A DNA stretch of 64,000 nt from the NCBI RefSeq assembly GCF_002994745.2, contig NC_037090.1:37133001-37197000 (forward strand), read 5' to 3'. Numbering within the stretch: position 1 is the first letter of the stretch; the number at the start of each line of letters is the position of its first letter. Source of the stretch: Rosa chinensis. Its lineage: Eukaryota > Streptophyta > Magnoliopsida > Rosales > Rosaceae. Positions 33,446 to 45,600 of this stretch are shown here, one piece after another. Made by a program: the position numbers and the translations under genes. Under the pieces are notes generated by a model. The model ran no database searches and was not told the DNA's origin. It was given only the letters and a program-made list of their open reading frames with translations.

Positions 33446-34761
33446 AACTGAACATGCAGCTTACGAATGTGGTCACTACGTATCTTTATGGGGATCTAGA
33501 TACAGAATATAATGAAGGTTCTTGTGAACTTCATTTACCCAAGTCAAGTGGCTCTAGACCACGGAGCGCATTTGCAACGAGGTTGAAATGCTCACTAAAG
33601 TGACTACTTGATTGGGAAGGGATATGATGAACTATGCCCACATGTTTCCATGACAAGTTCCGGATTTGCAATTGTCGCGGTTTATGTTGATAAACATAAT
33701 TGGAACCCTTGTGAGTTAAGGAAAACAACTGAACACCTGAAATCCGATTTTGAGAGAAAGGACCTTGGGAGAACACAGTTTTATCTAGATTTAGAACTTG
33801 TATACTGTGTCAATAGATGCTTAGGCATTTTGATAAAGTCAAAGATGCACTCCCATGGTCGTCTGTAGTCTTGGCCCTAAAAGGGATCCGTTTCATCCCA
33901 GGGATGATGACGAAGACGTGTTAATAGCAGAAGTGCTTACTTATGTACAATAGGCGCATTATTGTACTTAATTAGCACAATACAAGACCGGACACCTCAA
34001 TTATTATGAACTTGTTGGCTGGATATAGCCCCGCGCTAACGCAACGCCATTGGACTGGCATAAAGACAATCTTTCGTTAATTAAAAGGTACGATTGATAT
34101 GGGCTTGTTTTATCCCTCCAAAGAGAAAAGAAATGACGGGAATTTGGGATCGGACCCCATAAGACAAAATGCCAATTTCCGTAATGTATCCGTCGACGCC
34201 ACTACCCATGGTGGCCGGCGTCCTACTCCTCCTCCCCTCCATCAAAATGACACTAATGTCTTGATGGATTTTGCTGATGCAGGGTATCTCTCTAACCCTC
34301 ACAAAGGTCGCTCCCAAACGGGTTATGTCTTTACCATGGGAAGCACTGCGATATCTTGGAGGTCTACAAAACAGACCCTTGTTGCTACTTCCTCAAATCA
34401 TGTAGAGATTATTGCTCTACATGAGGCCGTGCGAGAATGCATATGGCTAAGGTCTGTGATTAGACATATTCAAGGAACTTGTGGTTTGAAGTCTACCACA
34501 GATGAACCTACATGCATTTATGAGGATAATGCAGCTTGTATTGGGCAAATGAAGTTAGGTTTCATCAAGGGCGACAACACCAAGCATATATCTCCTAAGA
34601 TCTTTTACAATCAGCAACAACAATCACTTCTAAAGATTGAAGTGAATCAAATCCGATCAGAGGATAATGTAGCGGACTTATTCACTAAGTCGTTACCTAA
34701 ATCTACCTTCGAGAAACATGTGAAGAGCCTCGGATTGAGAAAGTTATCCGAACTCCCATGA
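33446..34761 (+). pseudogene. copia B reverse transcriptase and RNase H, broken RT
   Basis: RT remnants follow the MULE (LTNVVTTYLYGDLDTE near 33455-33510). The catalytic YVDD motif is damaged: AIVAVYVDKHNW at about 33670-33705. The RNase H half, from about 34250 to the stop at 34761, is open and well kept: DFADAGYLSNPHKGRSQTGY, then WRSTKQTLVATSSNHVEIIA, EDNAACIGQMKLGFIKGDNT and ADLFTKSLPKSTFEKHVKSL. RNase H would remove the RNA strand in cDNA synthesis. Without RT and integrase the element is dead. Confidence 0.88.
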
Positions 34762-34965
34762 TTGTAGCAATCAAGGGAAGATGTCGACATTAGGGGGAGG
34801 CATGATGTCAACATGTTCGATCTCGAAGAGTGAATGACGTGTTGTGCTCTTTTTGTCCTTCGACCAGGGTTATTTTTGTCCCACTGGGTTTTTGTTACCT
34901 GGCAAGGTTTTTAACGAGGCAACAATCAAAGCGTCATCACCGAGTTTGAGCGGCACAAGGGGGAG

Positions 34966-35173
34966 TGTTGAAGGATGTTGACATAATGTGTGCCTCTTCA
35001 AACTAGGGTTTAGTCATTGAGTTGTAATAGGATAAGGTTCTAGATTACCTAGTTATGTTCGTATTCTATTACCTTTTATGTACTCTGTAATTCCCTATTT
35101 AAAGGGCTCCTATTATCAATGATAACACACAATTCTCTCTCAATTCTCTCCTTGTATCCAATTTCCTACAACA
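34966..35173 (+). repeat. 3' LTR of copia B
   Basis: 208 bp, TGTTGAAGGATG to CTACAACA. It directly follows the polypurine tract and is followed by the AAAAT target duplication. Confidence 0.92.
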
Positions 35174-37491
35174 AAAATTGAATTAAAGTAATAGAAAAAT
35201 AGACGGGTGTGTGTATAGAGAAAAATGGTGTGTGAATAACACCACCCTATCATAAATAGATATTTTTGTTTGAAATTCTAAGGAATATAGTATAAATATA
35301 AGAAGTGAGGATATTTTATAAAATTATGAGGCCGGTGTGGTAGTTTGTTGCTTGACTTGTACTTAAGAGGTAGTGGGTTCAAGCTATACTTAAGTTATTT
35401 GTTGAAAAACTTTCTATTTGATAGATTTTAATAGTGGGGCCCACTCCTAAGCTGATTAGGCATGCCACCTCATCGCCATGTCATGAAATATAGGCCCTCC
35501 ACCACGTGAGTCACATTAGTAAGTTAACGACTCACTTAACAGAAGACTAACAAATTGAAATTAGAAGAGTTAGAAGAGCAAGGACTGAAATGATTTTTTT
35601 TACCTCTAAAGTGCAGGACAGTAACCAGTATTTAGCCCTAAAGATTATATTTGAAATAAATTTTTGTATTATTGCCACGTTGAAGATTACTAGCGAAATT
35701 ATCAAGCATACATACTAGGTTTTACACAATTCTTCAAGCCCCATAATTTGTCTTTCTAGAATATCATTTACATTTTACCCGATAATATCCATCTCGTGCT
35801 TGAGATGTGAACTTGGTCTAATGTATAATTTTTTGGGTATAAACACTTTCCTACAACTCTACTAGAGATGACTTCTTCACCGCAGAAGAGGTCATAGTAT
35901 TTTGACTGGGAGCTTGTAGGTTCATTTGGATTGTTGAGACTACGCATTAGGTGTTTCTTCTTCCTCCTCCTGTATGAGGATTCAGTCAGATTAGACATGG
36001 TTAGAGCATGATGGATGACAATCTCAACTATCGATCGAGATTATGCAGTCCGTCTACCTCCCCAACCATAGTAAGGAGCTCGTTCTACTCCAACCAACCC
36101 CTTTTATGAGTGGAGGAGGAGTTTTAGAGTAGCTCTCTAAATTGAGAGCCGATGGCCAAGGTTTAGAGGGCAATTGGGAAGCATGTAACTCAATAATTGA
36201 GGATTTACAATAGGGTGTCCAAGATATAGCATCTAAAGCATGAGCCTGAAAAGCATAATTGGGTTCCAAATAAACCCCCCCACAACACGAGCAAAGGCAG
36301 AAGCCAACTACTAAAGGGGTTTAAGAGGTTAATGGTGCCTTCGACAATGAAAATAAGATAGCCAACCTCACTAAAGGAGCAGCAGTCGACAAACCCACTA
36401 TAATGCCTATGGGAGGTCCATGACATCCTATTGTCCTATATTAGAGTCATTCATAAGTCCCACAGATCCCCTTTACATTGAAAAACTGAATCAAATAGAT
36501 ATATCAGGTTCAACTGATATCCATGATGAGGATGTGCATAGTCTTCTCCTGATCGAGCAAATTCTTGGCTACATTGCGGTAATGGCTAAAGAGGATTTCA
36601 CCTTCATCACCGTCTTTAGCTCAATAAACATAGGAAGAGGTCCTAGAATTGTCACACTTACAAGAGATTGAGTGACATTATCAGGATATAGTCCACACTA
36701 TCCTAGTTGGCAAGGATGACCGTCAACGAGCAGTACTACCAGAGGTCCCCGGAAGGACATGTTCCTTGTTTTTTGGATTGGAGAACCATCAAGGATAACA
36801 GCCATTGAGCCACCAAAATCTAGCGTGGGTTTCGAGAGACCAGCTAAAAAAGTTATTAAGCTAGATTTAGGAGTTAAAATCTCCTATGTAATTTAACAAT
36901 TTTGTTAATCACAAATTCCCAATAAAAAATATGTTTCTAAAACATTTAGAACATGGACCTTCTTCTTCTCCTCCTACCAATCTTGTCTCATCTTTCCTCT
37001 CTTATATGAACCATTTCTCTCTTATTAATGGATTGATAAGTTGTTGTCGTCTAATTATAGTTTTTGTTTATGTATCTGCATATGAGGTGCGGTACGTGGT
37101 TAAACTTTTACCTTTGTTTTAGACATATATGGTGAAAAACTTACCTCTTTATAAGGTGAAAATAATTATTCCTCTATATGAGGTCAAACATTCTAGCTTG
37201 TATATTGTTTTTTACGTTCATTTTGTGTTCTATAATTATATATATCTCGTAGTTAGGTTGATTTAATTAATGTTCTTCACTTTCTACATTTTGATTAGGT
37301 TTATACTAGAAATACCATATTTTCTCTTTGCGAGATGAAAATATATACCTTTGAGGTAAAGTACTCATGCTTTGTGATAGATGGGTCTCTACCAGCAATT
37401 ATTTACTTCACAACAGAGTATGCAAAGAGTTATTTAGTCCTCATTTAATTAATGGCCCTTGTAAGTTGTAAAGAGTTTTAATTTCTTTTCT
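35174..37491. other. Intergenic DNA without recognised gene
   Basis: Short open frames (for example 36420-36671 plus, starting MTSYCPILESF) show no family motif. The 36000-36850 part has gene-like composition with several stops and might be an old retroelement remnant; I cannot support that. The rest is AT-rich. Confidence 0.4.
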
Positions 37492-37810
37492 TATTATGCC
37501 CCAAAGTTTGAATAAATAAATTCATATCCGAAACGCGAAACTTAACAAGCACAAGAAAACACATAGAAAATATTTTTCATTTTAAACTAAACCATAAAGC
37601 GACCGAGCTCACCAATAGCAATAAAGACTCGTTCTTTGGAGTCACATATTACATTACAAAAAGTTTAAAAATTAAACTGAATAATAATTCAATATGTCAA
37701 CATGCTCACCAACTCTCTACACAGCGGAAGACTAAAACCAATACACATCTACGTCCAAGCTACAAAAGGTATAAAACTTCAGCTTCGACGACTGTAACTC
37801 CGACCTGCAC

Positions 37811-37974
37811 TGTTAAGGGTAGAAGTGTATTTTGCCAACTACTTTGACACTCTTGTATAAATAGATGACTAGTACTCTCATTCTGTAATATGTTTTCATT
37901 TTGAATTGAACACTATACAGATCTCTTTTCATCATTTTCTTTCTTTTTGTTCAAGAAAATATACAAAGCTTTCA
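37811..37974 (+). repeat. 5' LTR of element E
   Basis: 164 bp with TATAAATA at 37856-37863. Differs from the 3' LTR at only a few positions. Confidence 0.95.
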
Positions 37975-38811
37975 TGGTATCAAGAGCCAGGTCGATCTGT
38001 GACCTAGGGTTTGCTCATGCTCATCGTTGTTCTAAGATTCAATATCCGATTGAATTTCCTACAAAGACTCAGATAAGTTTCTTCTTTTGAGGAAGAAGTT
38101 TAATTCTACAAGATGATGAAGATTGTTGCTGAAATTTACTGTAATTGTTAGCTTCGAAGCTTTTATTTTACATACTCGGTGGTCGATTGTGGTTTTCTAT
38201 AAGTAATTGAGGTTGATTCTTGAAGTTTTGTTATAGTTATTTTGTCGAACACTTGGTGTGCGTTGCTGCTCTTCAGTCAGCTCGACTATTTGTCTTTTGA
38301 TTTTGTTCGTTAAGTGTAAGGGTTTACTTCTTCTATGCATTTTTTGGAAATTCTACACAGCAATCTCGAGCTGTAGCGTGTGCACGATATAGATTTTGTC
38401 TACTTCTTCAATTTTGGGTTCTTTGCGATTGGTTCTTGATCACAGCTTCTGGGTTATGATTCGAATACTGGTATTCACTCATTTATGGTTCTGTATTGGT
38501 ATTACTATGACATCATTGTCTAATTTGGTCTGCAATTTATCAATTGGTGATATTATTTGATCGCAGATGAGAGTTGGTTGGAATTTTGGATTGTGTTTTT
38601 GATTGTTCTTAATAGAACTACTTTGCTAGCATTGTATGAGAACAGTAGATGAAGGAGAATAGAAAGGGAATTGAATAGGAGAATTCAAGATGCTAGAGAT
38701 TCGTTAAATACATGCTGTCTACATTTGGTTTGGTTTCATGTGAAGAACTTCCAGTATTACTGTTGGTTTGGAATCACATTATTGTTGATATTGCTCATCC
38801 TCATTCTCATC

Positions 38812-39642
38812 ATGAACAGAGATCCACAATTTCCCATCATTTATGTTCTTTCTAGTATGCAGAATTTGATTACTCTAAGGCTTGATCACAATAGTTACAT
38901 TCCATGGTTCTTTCAAATGGAAAATTTGTTCCAAAGTCTTGATTTAATGGGATACATTGATGGTTCGTGTCCATCTCCACCTCAGTTTCTGATTACTGAC
39001 AATGGGATTACTACTGACATTACTAGGGAATTTATGGAATGTAACAAAAACAATAAGGCAGTGCTAAGTTTTATATCTGCCACTATATCGAGTGAAGCTT
39101 TGTTCTCTTTAGTTGGCAGTAAAAATTCAAGGGAGGCATGGGTCAATTTGAGGAACAAATATTGTGCAGTTTCAAGATTTGATGTCATGCAACTTAAGAT
39201 CAATCTACCTACATTACAGAAAAATGATGATTCTATAGACAAGTATCTTCAACGGGTCAAATCTATTAGAGACGAATTGGCTTTTGCAGGTGTGCATTTT
39301 CCTGATGAAGACATTATCATCTTGGCTCTCAACGGTCTGCCTCCCGAGTATAACACCGTCAAAGTGGTTATTAAAGCCATGGACAAAATTTTCTCTATGG
39401 AAGAGTTTCAATCTCAATTGTTGGCTGTTGAGAGAGATTTTGAGAAAACAATGGTGCTTCAAACTCAAAATACCATGTCTTCCAATGCTGGCACTTATAG
39501 TAACAATTCATTCCGAAGTGTGAAATATGGAATGTCAAGTACTGGAATGCCATCTCATGCAATCTTGTCATCTCAATATACTGGTAATTGTTCTATGGCA
39601 CATTCTTTAGATAATGCTGCATCAAACACTTGTTGTTTTTAG
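38812..39642 (+). CDS. copia gag of element E, truncated by captured DNA
   Basis: I choose the start at 38812 (MNRDPQFPIIYVLSSMQN), because upstream in-frame codons from 38671 encode a hydrophobic stretch unusual for gag. The domain is copia gag: LDHNSYIPWFFQMENLF, AWVNLRNKYC, DKYLQRVKSIRDELAFAGV, ALNGLPPEYNTV, all in one open frame. No zinc knuckle is seen. The frame runs into the AXS insertion at 39627 and stops at 39642 after CCF. The intact domain suggests recent activity or selection for particle assembly; a pol-bearing relative must supply enzymes. Confidence 0.8.
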   Translation: MNRDPQFPIIYVLSSMQNLITLRLDHNSYIPWFFQMENLFQSLDLMGYIDGSCPSPPQFLITDNGITTDITREFMECNKNNKAVLSFISATISSEALFSLVGSKNSREAWVNLRNKYCAVSRFDVMQLKINLPTLQKNDDSIDKYLQRVKSIRDELAFAGVHFPDEDIIILALNGLPPEYNTVKVVIKAMDKIFSMEEFQSQLLAVERDFEKTMVLQTQNTMSSNAGTYSNNSFRSVKYGMSSTGMPSHAILSSQYTGNCSMAHSLDNAASNTCCF

Positions 39643-40071
39643 AACAATACTTCACCACAGGCAAGGCATCGATGAAGTTACTGTAGATAGTGTCCAGCGG
39701 GCGCGTGTTGTAGTCGGCCGGAGTATAGATCGCGACTAGATTGATGGTCAGATCTGAGGTCTTGATGAGGCCTTCGAGGCAGGAGTCATGCTTGATGTTG
39801 AGGCGGTGGAACTGGATGCGATCGGACCAAGGATGACCGTCGGATGGCTCCAGCAGGTGCTTGATCTTGTCATTGTACACGTCTAGGGCTAGAACCTTGT
39901 GCGGCGTCTCCACCATCAGCTTCTAGCAGAGGTGGGACCCAATGAACCCTCCGGCTCCGATCATGCATATCGTTATCGGCTTGCCGTCCAGAGCTACTCT
40001 CATGCAATCTTGTCATCTCAATATACTGGTAATTGTTCTATGACACATTCTTTAGATAATGCTGCATCAAA
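39553..40071 (+). repeat. 74-bp direct repeats flanking the AXS fragment
   Basis: Segments 39553-39626 and 39998-40071 are the same 74 bases (TCTCATGCAATC to CTGCATCAAA) with one G/A difference. They bracket the captured segment exactly. Confidence 0.95.
39627..39997 (-). pseudogene. AXS: UDP-apiose/UDP-xylose synthase (AXS) N-terminal fragment
   Basis: Minus-strand translation gives the N-terminus of plant AXS: LDGKPITICMIGAGGFIGSH, with the Rossmann nucleotide-binding GxxGxxG, then TPHKVLALDVYNDKIKHLLE, TPADYNTRPLDTIYSNFIDA and LPVVKYCSKNNK. AXS converts UDP-glucuronate to UDP-apiose and UDP-xylose for cell-wall pectin. Only about 115 of roughly 390 residues are present, antisense to gag, with a TAG after GSHLC. 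Similarity continues a few bases into the flanking repeat (CTGCATCAAA), which suggests a microhomology junction. It is a captured piece, not a gene. Confidence 0.88.
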
Positions 40072-40903
40072 TGCTGGTTTCTTGCCTAATGTTACCAATA
40101 CTAGTGTGTTATTTGATATACCTGCATATAATCATTTCAACACATCATCTTCTGGTTCCAATCTTCATCATTATTATGCACCATCACCTGTTTCCACTAC
40201 ACATTTTGGGATACCGCAAAAAAACATGATATCCAGTTCAGTTCTTAATGTGCCTACTGTTGCCCCAAACTGTGAACAAATGGTTCCATTCACCCCAAGT
40301 ATTGGTATTCCACAGTCTGTACCTAATTCTAGATATTTGTTGAGCAACAATGTTGGAAATGAAAATTTCACACTTTTTCACAGTGGGGCTTCTCTTAGCT
40401 CTGGCAATCGTGCATCTGATCATTCCAGGTCTATCAACTCCTTTGAAGGAGCAGTCAGCAAATGTTCAACTGTGCAGGTTCCATCTCCCTCAGCCCCAGT
40501 CCAAGCATCTGCAATTATTATGGAAAAAGATACCAACGTGACTATAACTGATGGTGAGACCGAAAACGTTGAGAAGACTGAAAATGAAAAGAGAGATAAG
40601 AAAGATGAAATTGCGGACCTAATTACTCAAGGTGTTACTGATGTTGAGAATACTGAAAATGGAGAGAACAGAGAGAAGAAAGATGAAACTGTAAACCCAA
40701 GTACTGAACGGCTTTCAACTGTGTCTAGGAGTGACACCCCTTTAAATGTGTCTAAAGAACAAGATTTTCGAAGACTATCTATAAGGCATCAACCCACTAA
40801 GCAGCTCATGTCTACTCCTTCAAATAAAACTACACTGCACTATAGGCAGGTCTCTCATCCAATGAAGCTATGTCAATCTCTACCACTTATTCCTCCGGGT
40901 TGA
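39998..40903 (+). pseudogene. Post-gag Ser/Thr-rich region of element E
   Basis: The frame continues from the second direct repeat (HAILSSQYTGNCSMTHSLDN) through a Ser/Pro/Asn-rich stretch and a Lys/Glu-rich repeat (ENVEKTENEKRDKKDE, again VENTENGENREKKDE) to a stop at 40903. It resembles low-complexity linkers of copia polyproteins between gag and RT; protease, integrase and RT are absent. Without the AXS insertion it would read on from gag. Confidence 0.55.
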
Positions 40904-40997
40904 CCTTTGGAAACAAGCATTCTTGGTTGTTCTCTTCATATTTCATTGATATGCTAGAATCTGATGCCAGGTTCCCTACCATCAGCTTGAAGGGTGG

Positions 40998-41163
40998 TGT
41001 TAAGGGTAGAAGTGTATTTTGTCAACTACTTTGACACTCTTGTATAAATAGCTGACTAGTACTCTCATTCTGTAATATGTTTTGTATTCTGAATTGAACA
41101 CTATACAGACCTCTTCTTCATCATTTTCTTTAATTTTGTTCAAGAAAATATACAACGCTTTCA
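40998..41163 (+). repeat. 3' LTR of element E
   Basis: 166 bp, TGTTAAGG to GCTTTCA, followed by the TGCAC target duplication. Confidence 0.95.
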
Positions 41164-41168
41164 TGCAC

Positions 41169-42657
41169 AATAAACACTACACTATGGAATAGTGCACCGG
41201 GTTGAAATAACAAACCCGATAAGGTTTTACAAGCCCGTATGAATAAACCTAAATAACTACGTAACACATGCTTAAAACATCTCAATCTAACAAAATCAAT
41301 ATGCAATTATCACAACAAAATATTAAGTTCATATCCTACAATATCATGTTCACGTAAATGAACTCAAACTAAACTCACATGCTCTGTCTCTCAATTCATG
41401 TATCTAATTTCGCAAGACTTCAATTAAACAATTAAACATTTTAAATTACCACAATCTGCCAGATCATCCTTCATTTGTCTCAACAACACAACTATGACAT
41501 CTCACTCATTTCCTCTCAACATAAGCATTTACTAAAAATGACATCGCAACCCATTTCATACTCACTACAGATCTCAAACCACAACTATACTCACAATATA
41601 ATTAAGTAAAATCAGCAATCCCTGCATAGAAACTTAGTTTAGGAGATCACCCAAAAATCACACAATTCAAAATAGAAATCATAATAACCCCTGCATAAAG
41701 TTTAGTTCAGGAGACTACATTAAAACCAATAAATAGAAATTATAGTAATCCCTGCATATAGCTTAGTTTAGGAGATTACTTAAAAATCAACAATAGAAGT
41801 GAAAAAGAAAATAAATAAAGAAATCAAACAATATAAATGAAAAAGGAAATTAATTAAAGAAATCAACAACTCATGCTAATGATCCCTTCCAAAATTCAAC
41901 ACCTTTTACCAAAAGGATAATTACAAGTCACCCCGTGACAAAATCATAGGAAATGTTAACCTAAGAAATAAATATGAAAATCCGGTCTAACTAGGCATGT
42001 TGGCAGACAGACTAGAGCTCTAACTGATCGTAATCACTCACCCCGCCAAAGGCGTGATTCCCGATATATTGCCTGAGGTCACAACCTACGACCCCGTATC
42101 TTTAGGTCAACCTGACCCTTATTTCAAAACATTTAAACGAGTCGCACTGGACCCAAAACATTACCCAAATCACCAAAAAGAGAAATCACAACTTGTAACT
42201 CCCACATATTCATTCAAAACAATAGAAATACCATTTGTGATGACATATTGTTTCCCGAAAAGTCATACCCCAAAACAATATATGAACTCACTCACAAATA
42301 TTGTTTGTATCACAACAATTCCACCAATACATCTATATTTCAGACATAAGTAAATGTTCAATTCAATAATCTGAATAAAATCACCAAAAATCTATATATC
42401 ACAATGCCACACCATCCAGATATACATTTCACACACACACACACACACACACAAACAGACATCCACTCAGGGATGCTCACTAATACCAACTATAGTTCAC
42501 ACATCACGAAAATTGAGAAATTCATTTTGTATACTTAAAACTCATTTTCCATACCTATGAACCGCAATCCTATGAACCGTACTACCGTAGTCGATCGAGT
42601 TCATATCATTTAAAACAAATATTCATTTCCGAAAACGATTTATAATTTATCAATTAA
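41169..42657 (-). other. Solo-LTR middle part, non-coding
   Basis: Part of the 37492-47383 LTR between element E and MULE-2. It holds three diverged 61-69-bp repeats (41617-41800) with core CCTGCATA...TTAGTTTAGGAG and a (CA)n run at about 42429-42452. Similar repeats occur near 18222. No gene. Confidence 0.55.
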
Positions 42658-42666
42658 TTCCAAATA

Positions 42667-45600
42667 GGGAAAAAATCAGGAATGGTCACTGAGTTTTGAC
42701 ACGTTCGACACTTAATTAACTCACTGTATTTTCAATAATATCACTTAACTCACTCAGTTTTGAACCAGACATTCACATAACTCACTACCGTCACCTTGGT
42801 CGTTAAATAATTGATCACGTGCAATATAGTGATGGATATTTTCGTCCAATCAAGTTATTCCCTTCCAAATGAATAGTTTTCCCCGCAAAATTTTCCCCTC
42901 AGTCTATAGATTCTCTTATGCTTCTTCTTAAATCATGAAAATAAAAAACTAATTCAAACTATAGATTCTCACATGTTTCTCCTTAGATCATAAAAATAGA
43001 AATAAACATGCATTTAAACTGGCAAATTCAGTTTACTTTTGAAGCTGTATCAAAACAAATGAAGTACATGCTAACAGCTATGATTACAAAAACTAAATCA
43101 TAATACTAGTTGTTGCTAAGACCAGCTTCAATTGACAAAAGATAAACAAAACAAGTCCAAAATAGAAGTTTAGTTCATGGCTTCCAAATTCTCTTGTTGG
43201 AACCCTCCATTGGTCCTTGCTGGGCTCTTCCACTTGTGTTGCTTCTTGTCACAAGCTTAGGTTTTTGTGCTACTGACTTGCTCTTCATTAACATCCTTGT
43301 GTTAGGACATACGAATGTCTTGGAATTATGGGATGATCTGATAACAGTTTGCTGTGAACAAGACTGAGGTTGAATGTTAACTTGAGTCAGAGATGATGAT
43401 GAGATCACTGGTTGAGATAAAGCACTTGCAATATTTGAGGTTGCTGGTACCTGCAAAAACTATACCAAAATCCCAGTTTACTTAATTGTATATGTAGATA
43501 TTTAGATACACATACGGAACAGCACTTAAGAGTATCAAACAAAAATAATCACATCCCTCACATTTATGAGAAATCACTAGATGTCACAGTAACACATGAG
43601 AATTCATTATGTCAACAGAATATAAGAGCAATCAGATCAACAATCTGAATAAATACATATGCATCAAACTTCCAATGTTCTAGAAATAGCAGAGCCCCCT
43701 GTACAAGAATATTAATGTAATTGCGATCTAACAATCCAAATTCAATAGAGCAAGATATCTTATCCAATCAAAGTAAAGCAAACTTACAAGAAAAAAGAAA
43801 CAAAGAATGCGTATATGCTAACATTTATAGTTTAAGCAAGCATGTCATGGTGAAAATGAAAAATGGTTCCAGCAAGCATTTATACTAACATTTTCAGTTT
43901 GCTGCACATATCCAGAATACATATCACTTTAAACGTGCGTAACTCTTTGAACATTTTCAGCTTGGACCTCAGTTTCACCATTTTCAGCTTGCTCCACACG
44001 CACACTTTGATCATCAGTTTGTGATGGTTGAACCTAAATTATTTGATGCCCCAATTGACGTTAATAAGATATCTCATTTAATTCTGGCTACAAAGAGTAT
44101 AAGTTGCAACATTCTTAATAAATGGTAACCTAATAGTCTTACCCCAGCTTAAGAACTATTTCTGATTGTTGTCTCCTTGAACAAGTCCTCTTATTATGAC
44201 CTTTCTTTTTACAAATTGAACAACTGATGGACTTATAGTAACTTCTTGACAACTTTGTGGTTCCAGGAGGTGGTGCTTGCTCACCTAATAGTATATGTAC
44301 AAATGATACTAGAAATTAATTATAATCAATGTCTAAAATAAAATATAAATTGAATAAAACACTTTGAAAATAAAGTGCTAGTGTTACTTGGTTCCTTGTT
44401 TCTTGATAACTTAGGCCTTCCAGGTCCTCTAGTGTACCTCGAAGGTAAAATGGGCTTCTCAACAACCTCCCATTCATCAACACCAGGGATAGGGTTTATT
44501 GCTGGTTCATATGCAAACATGAATTTCTTCAGTGAAAAAGCCTCATCCACAAAGTCATCTGGTCTATATCCCTTAGAAAATATTGCAACAATTGCATGTG
44601 GACATAGAAGTCCACTGAGTTCCCACCTCCTGTAGGTACATGCCCTGGCTTGGAGATCAACATCATGCAAACTATTAACTCCTAATTGGCAAGCCACTCC
44701 TTTTCCTTTAACTTGAAACCTCAAATGGGAAGACTCTAGTAGGGTGTACTCATGGCTTCTATCCGCATTTTTTTTCAAAATTTTCTCAATTCTAGGTCCG
44801 ACCTTACTCTTCCATCTAGGACCTGCACACCTCCTATTTGCATGTCTTAGCATTGAGTTTATTCTCATAGCCTCCAACAATCCCAAAATTGGCATCTTCC
44901 TAGCTGGGAGAATCTTTGAGTTATAGCTCTCGCAATGATTGTTAGGATCTAATCTATCAACATACACCACCTCACCTCCCTTGTACTGCCTACTACCACT
45001 ACCCAACCTATAGAACCTGCCTCCATGGTGAATCTCCATTGTACACCAATCCGAATATGCAAATAAGAAGAAAATGAATTGTATCTTTAATACATCATCT
45101 CACACAATTTGTCAAAGCTTTAATTAAAAATTCCAATTGCATCTTGTCAAACAAAGCAAGCAGGAATCTTAGCATATAAACAAGTAATCAGACACAAACT
45201 AGTTTATAAACAAGCCTTGCTGTAAGAAAATACACAAGTGAAGATAAAACAAATCCTTGTAATTAAGCAACAACATTTGTCTTTTGAAACTGCATAAATC
45301 ATGAAACAAAATATAATCCAAATTCCCAGGATGCGGTACCTTGTTGGTGCACAAATTATTTGTCTTTTGTTACTGCACAAATCATGAAAAATTAGTCAAA
45401 AATCACTTCAATATATAACCCTTGTTTAATACCATAAGAAAGGAGAAAGCTTTTCTGAACCCGAAAACCCCCACAATGAATTTGAAAAAGAGTAAAGAAA
45501 GAGGAAGAGAAACATATAATTGAGATAAGGAAAAATAAGAGATACAGATCGAAGACTATCTCTAAATCCCAAATTCCATCATTTTAAAACCCTAACTTCA

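Larger units (their letters stand above)
27664..35173 (+). mobile_element. Ty1/copia retrotransposon B, complete but decayed
   Basis: LTRs at 27664-27847 and 34966-35173 end in TG...CA and are flanked by AAAAT on both sides (27659-27663, 35174-35178). After the 5' LTR comes CGTTATCAACACGAG; before the 3' LTR comes the polypurine tract GGCACAAGGGGGAG (34952-34965). Gag, protease, integrase, RT and RNase H remnants follow in copia order with many frame breaks and deletions. A MULE interrupts it at 32058-33436. Confidence 0.93.
37811..41163 (+). mobile_element. Gag-only copia element E with captured AXS fragment
   Basis: Short LTRs (37811-37974, 40998-41163) starting TGTTAAGGGTAGAAG and ending GCTTTCA, a perfect TGCAC duplication (37806-37810, 41164-41168), a TGGTATCAAGAGCC primer site (37975) complementary to initiator tRNA-Met as in many plant copia elements, and a short purine tract before the 3' LTR. 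The 3.35-kb element has gag and a Ser/Thr-rich region but no pol. Integrity of both LTRs and the duplication shows it moved in this pol-less form. Confidence 0.93.

Noticed and set aside
36420..36671. An 83-codon plus-strand open frame that might be a gene
   Set aside because: No recognised motif, no splice context, and surrounded by stops; cannot be told from chance.
42841..42870. CCCTTCCAAATG inside MULE-2 as the edge of a third MULE
   Set aside because: Resembles the MULE junction but no partner end or terminal repeat was found.
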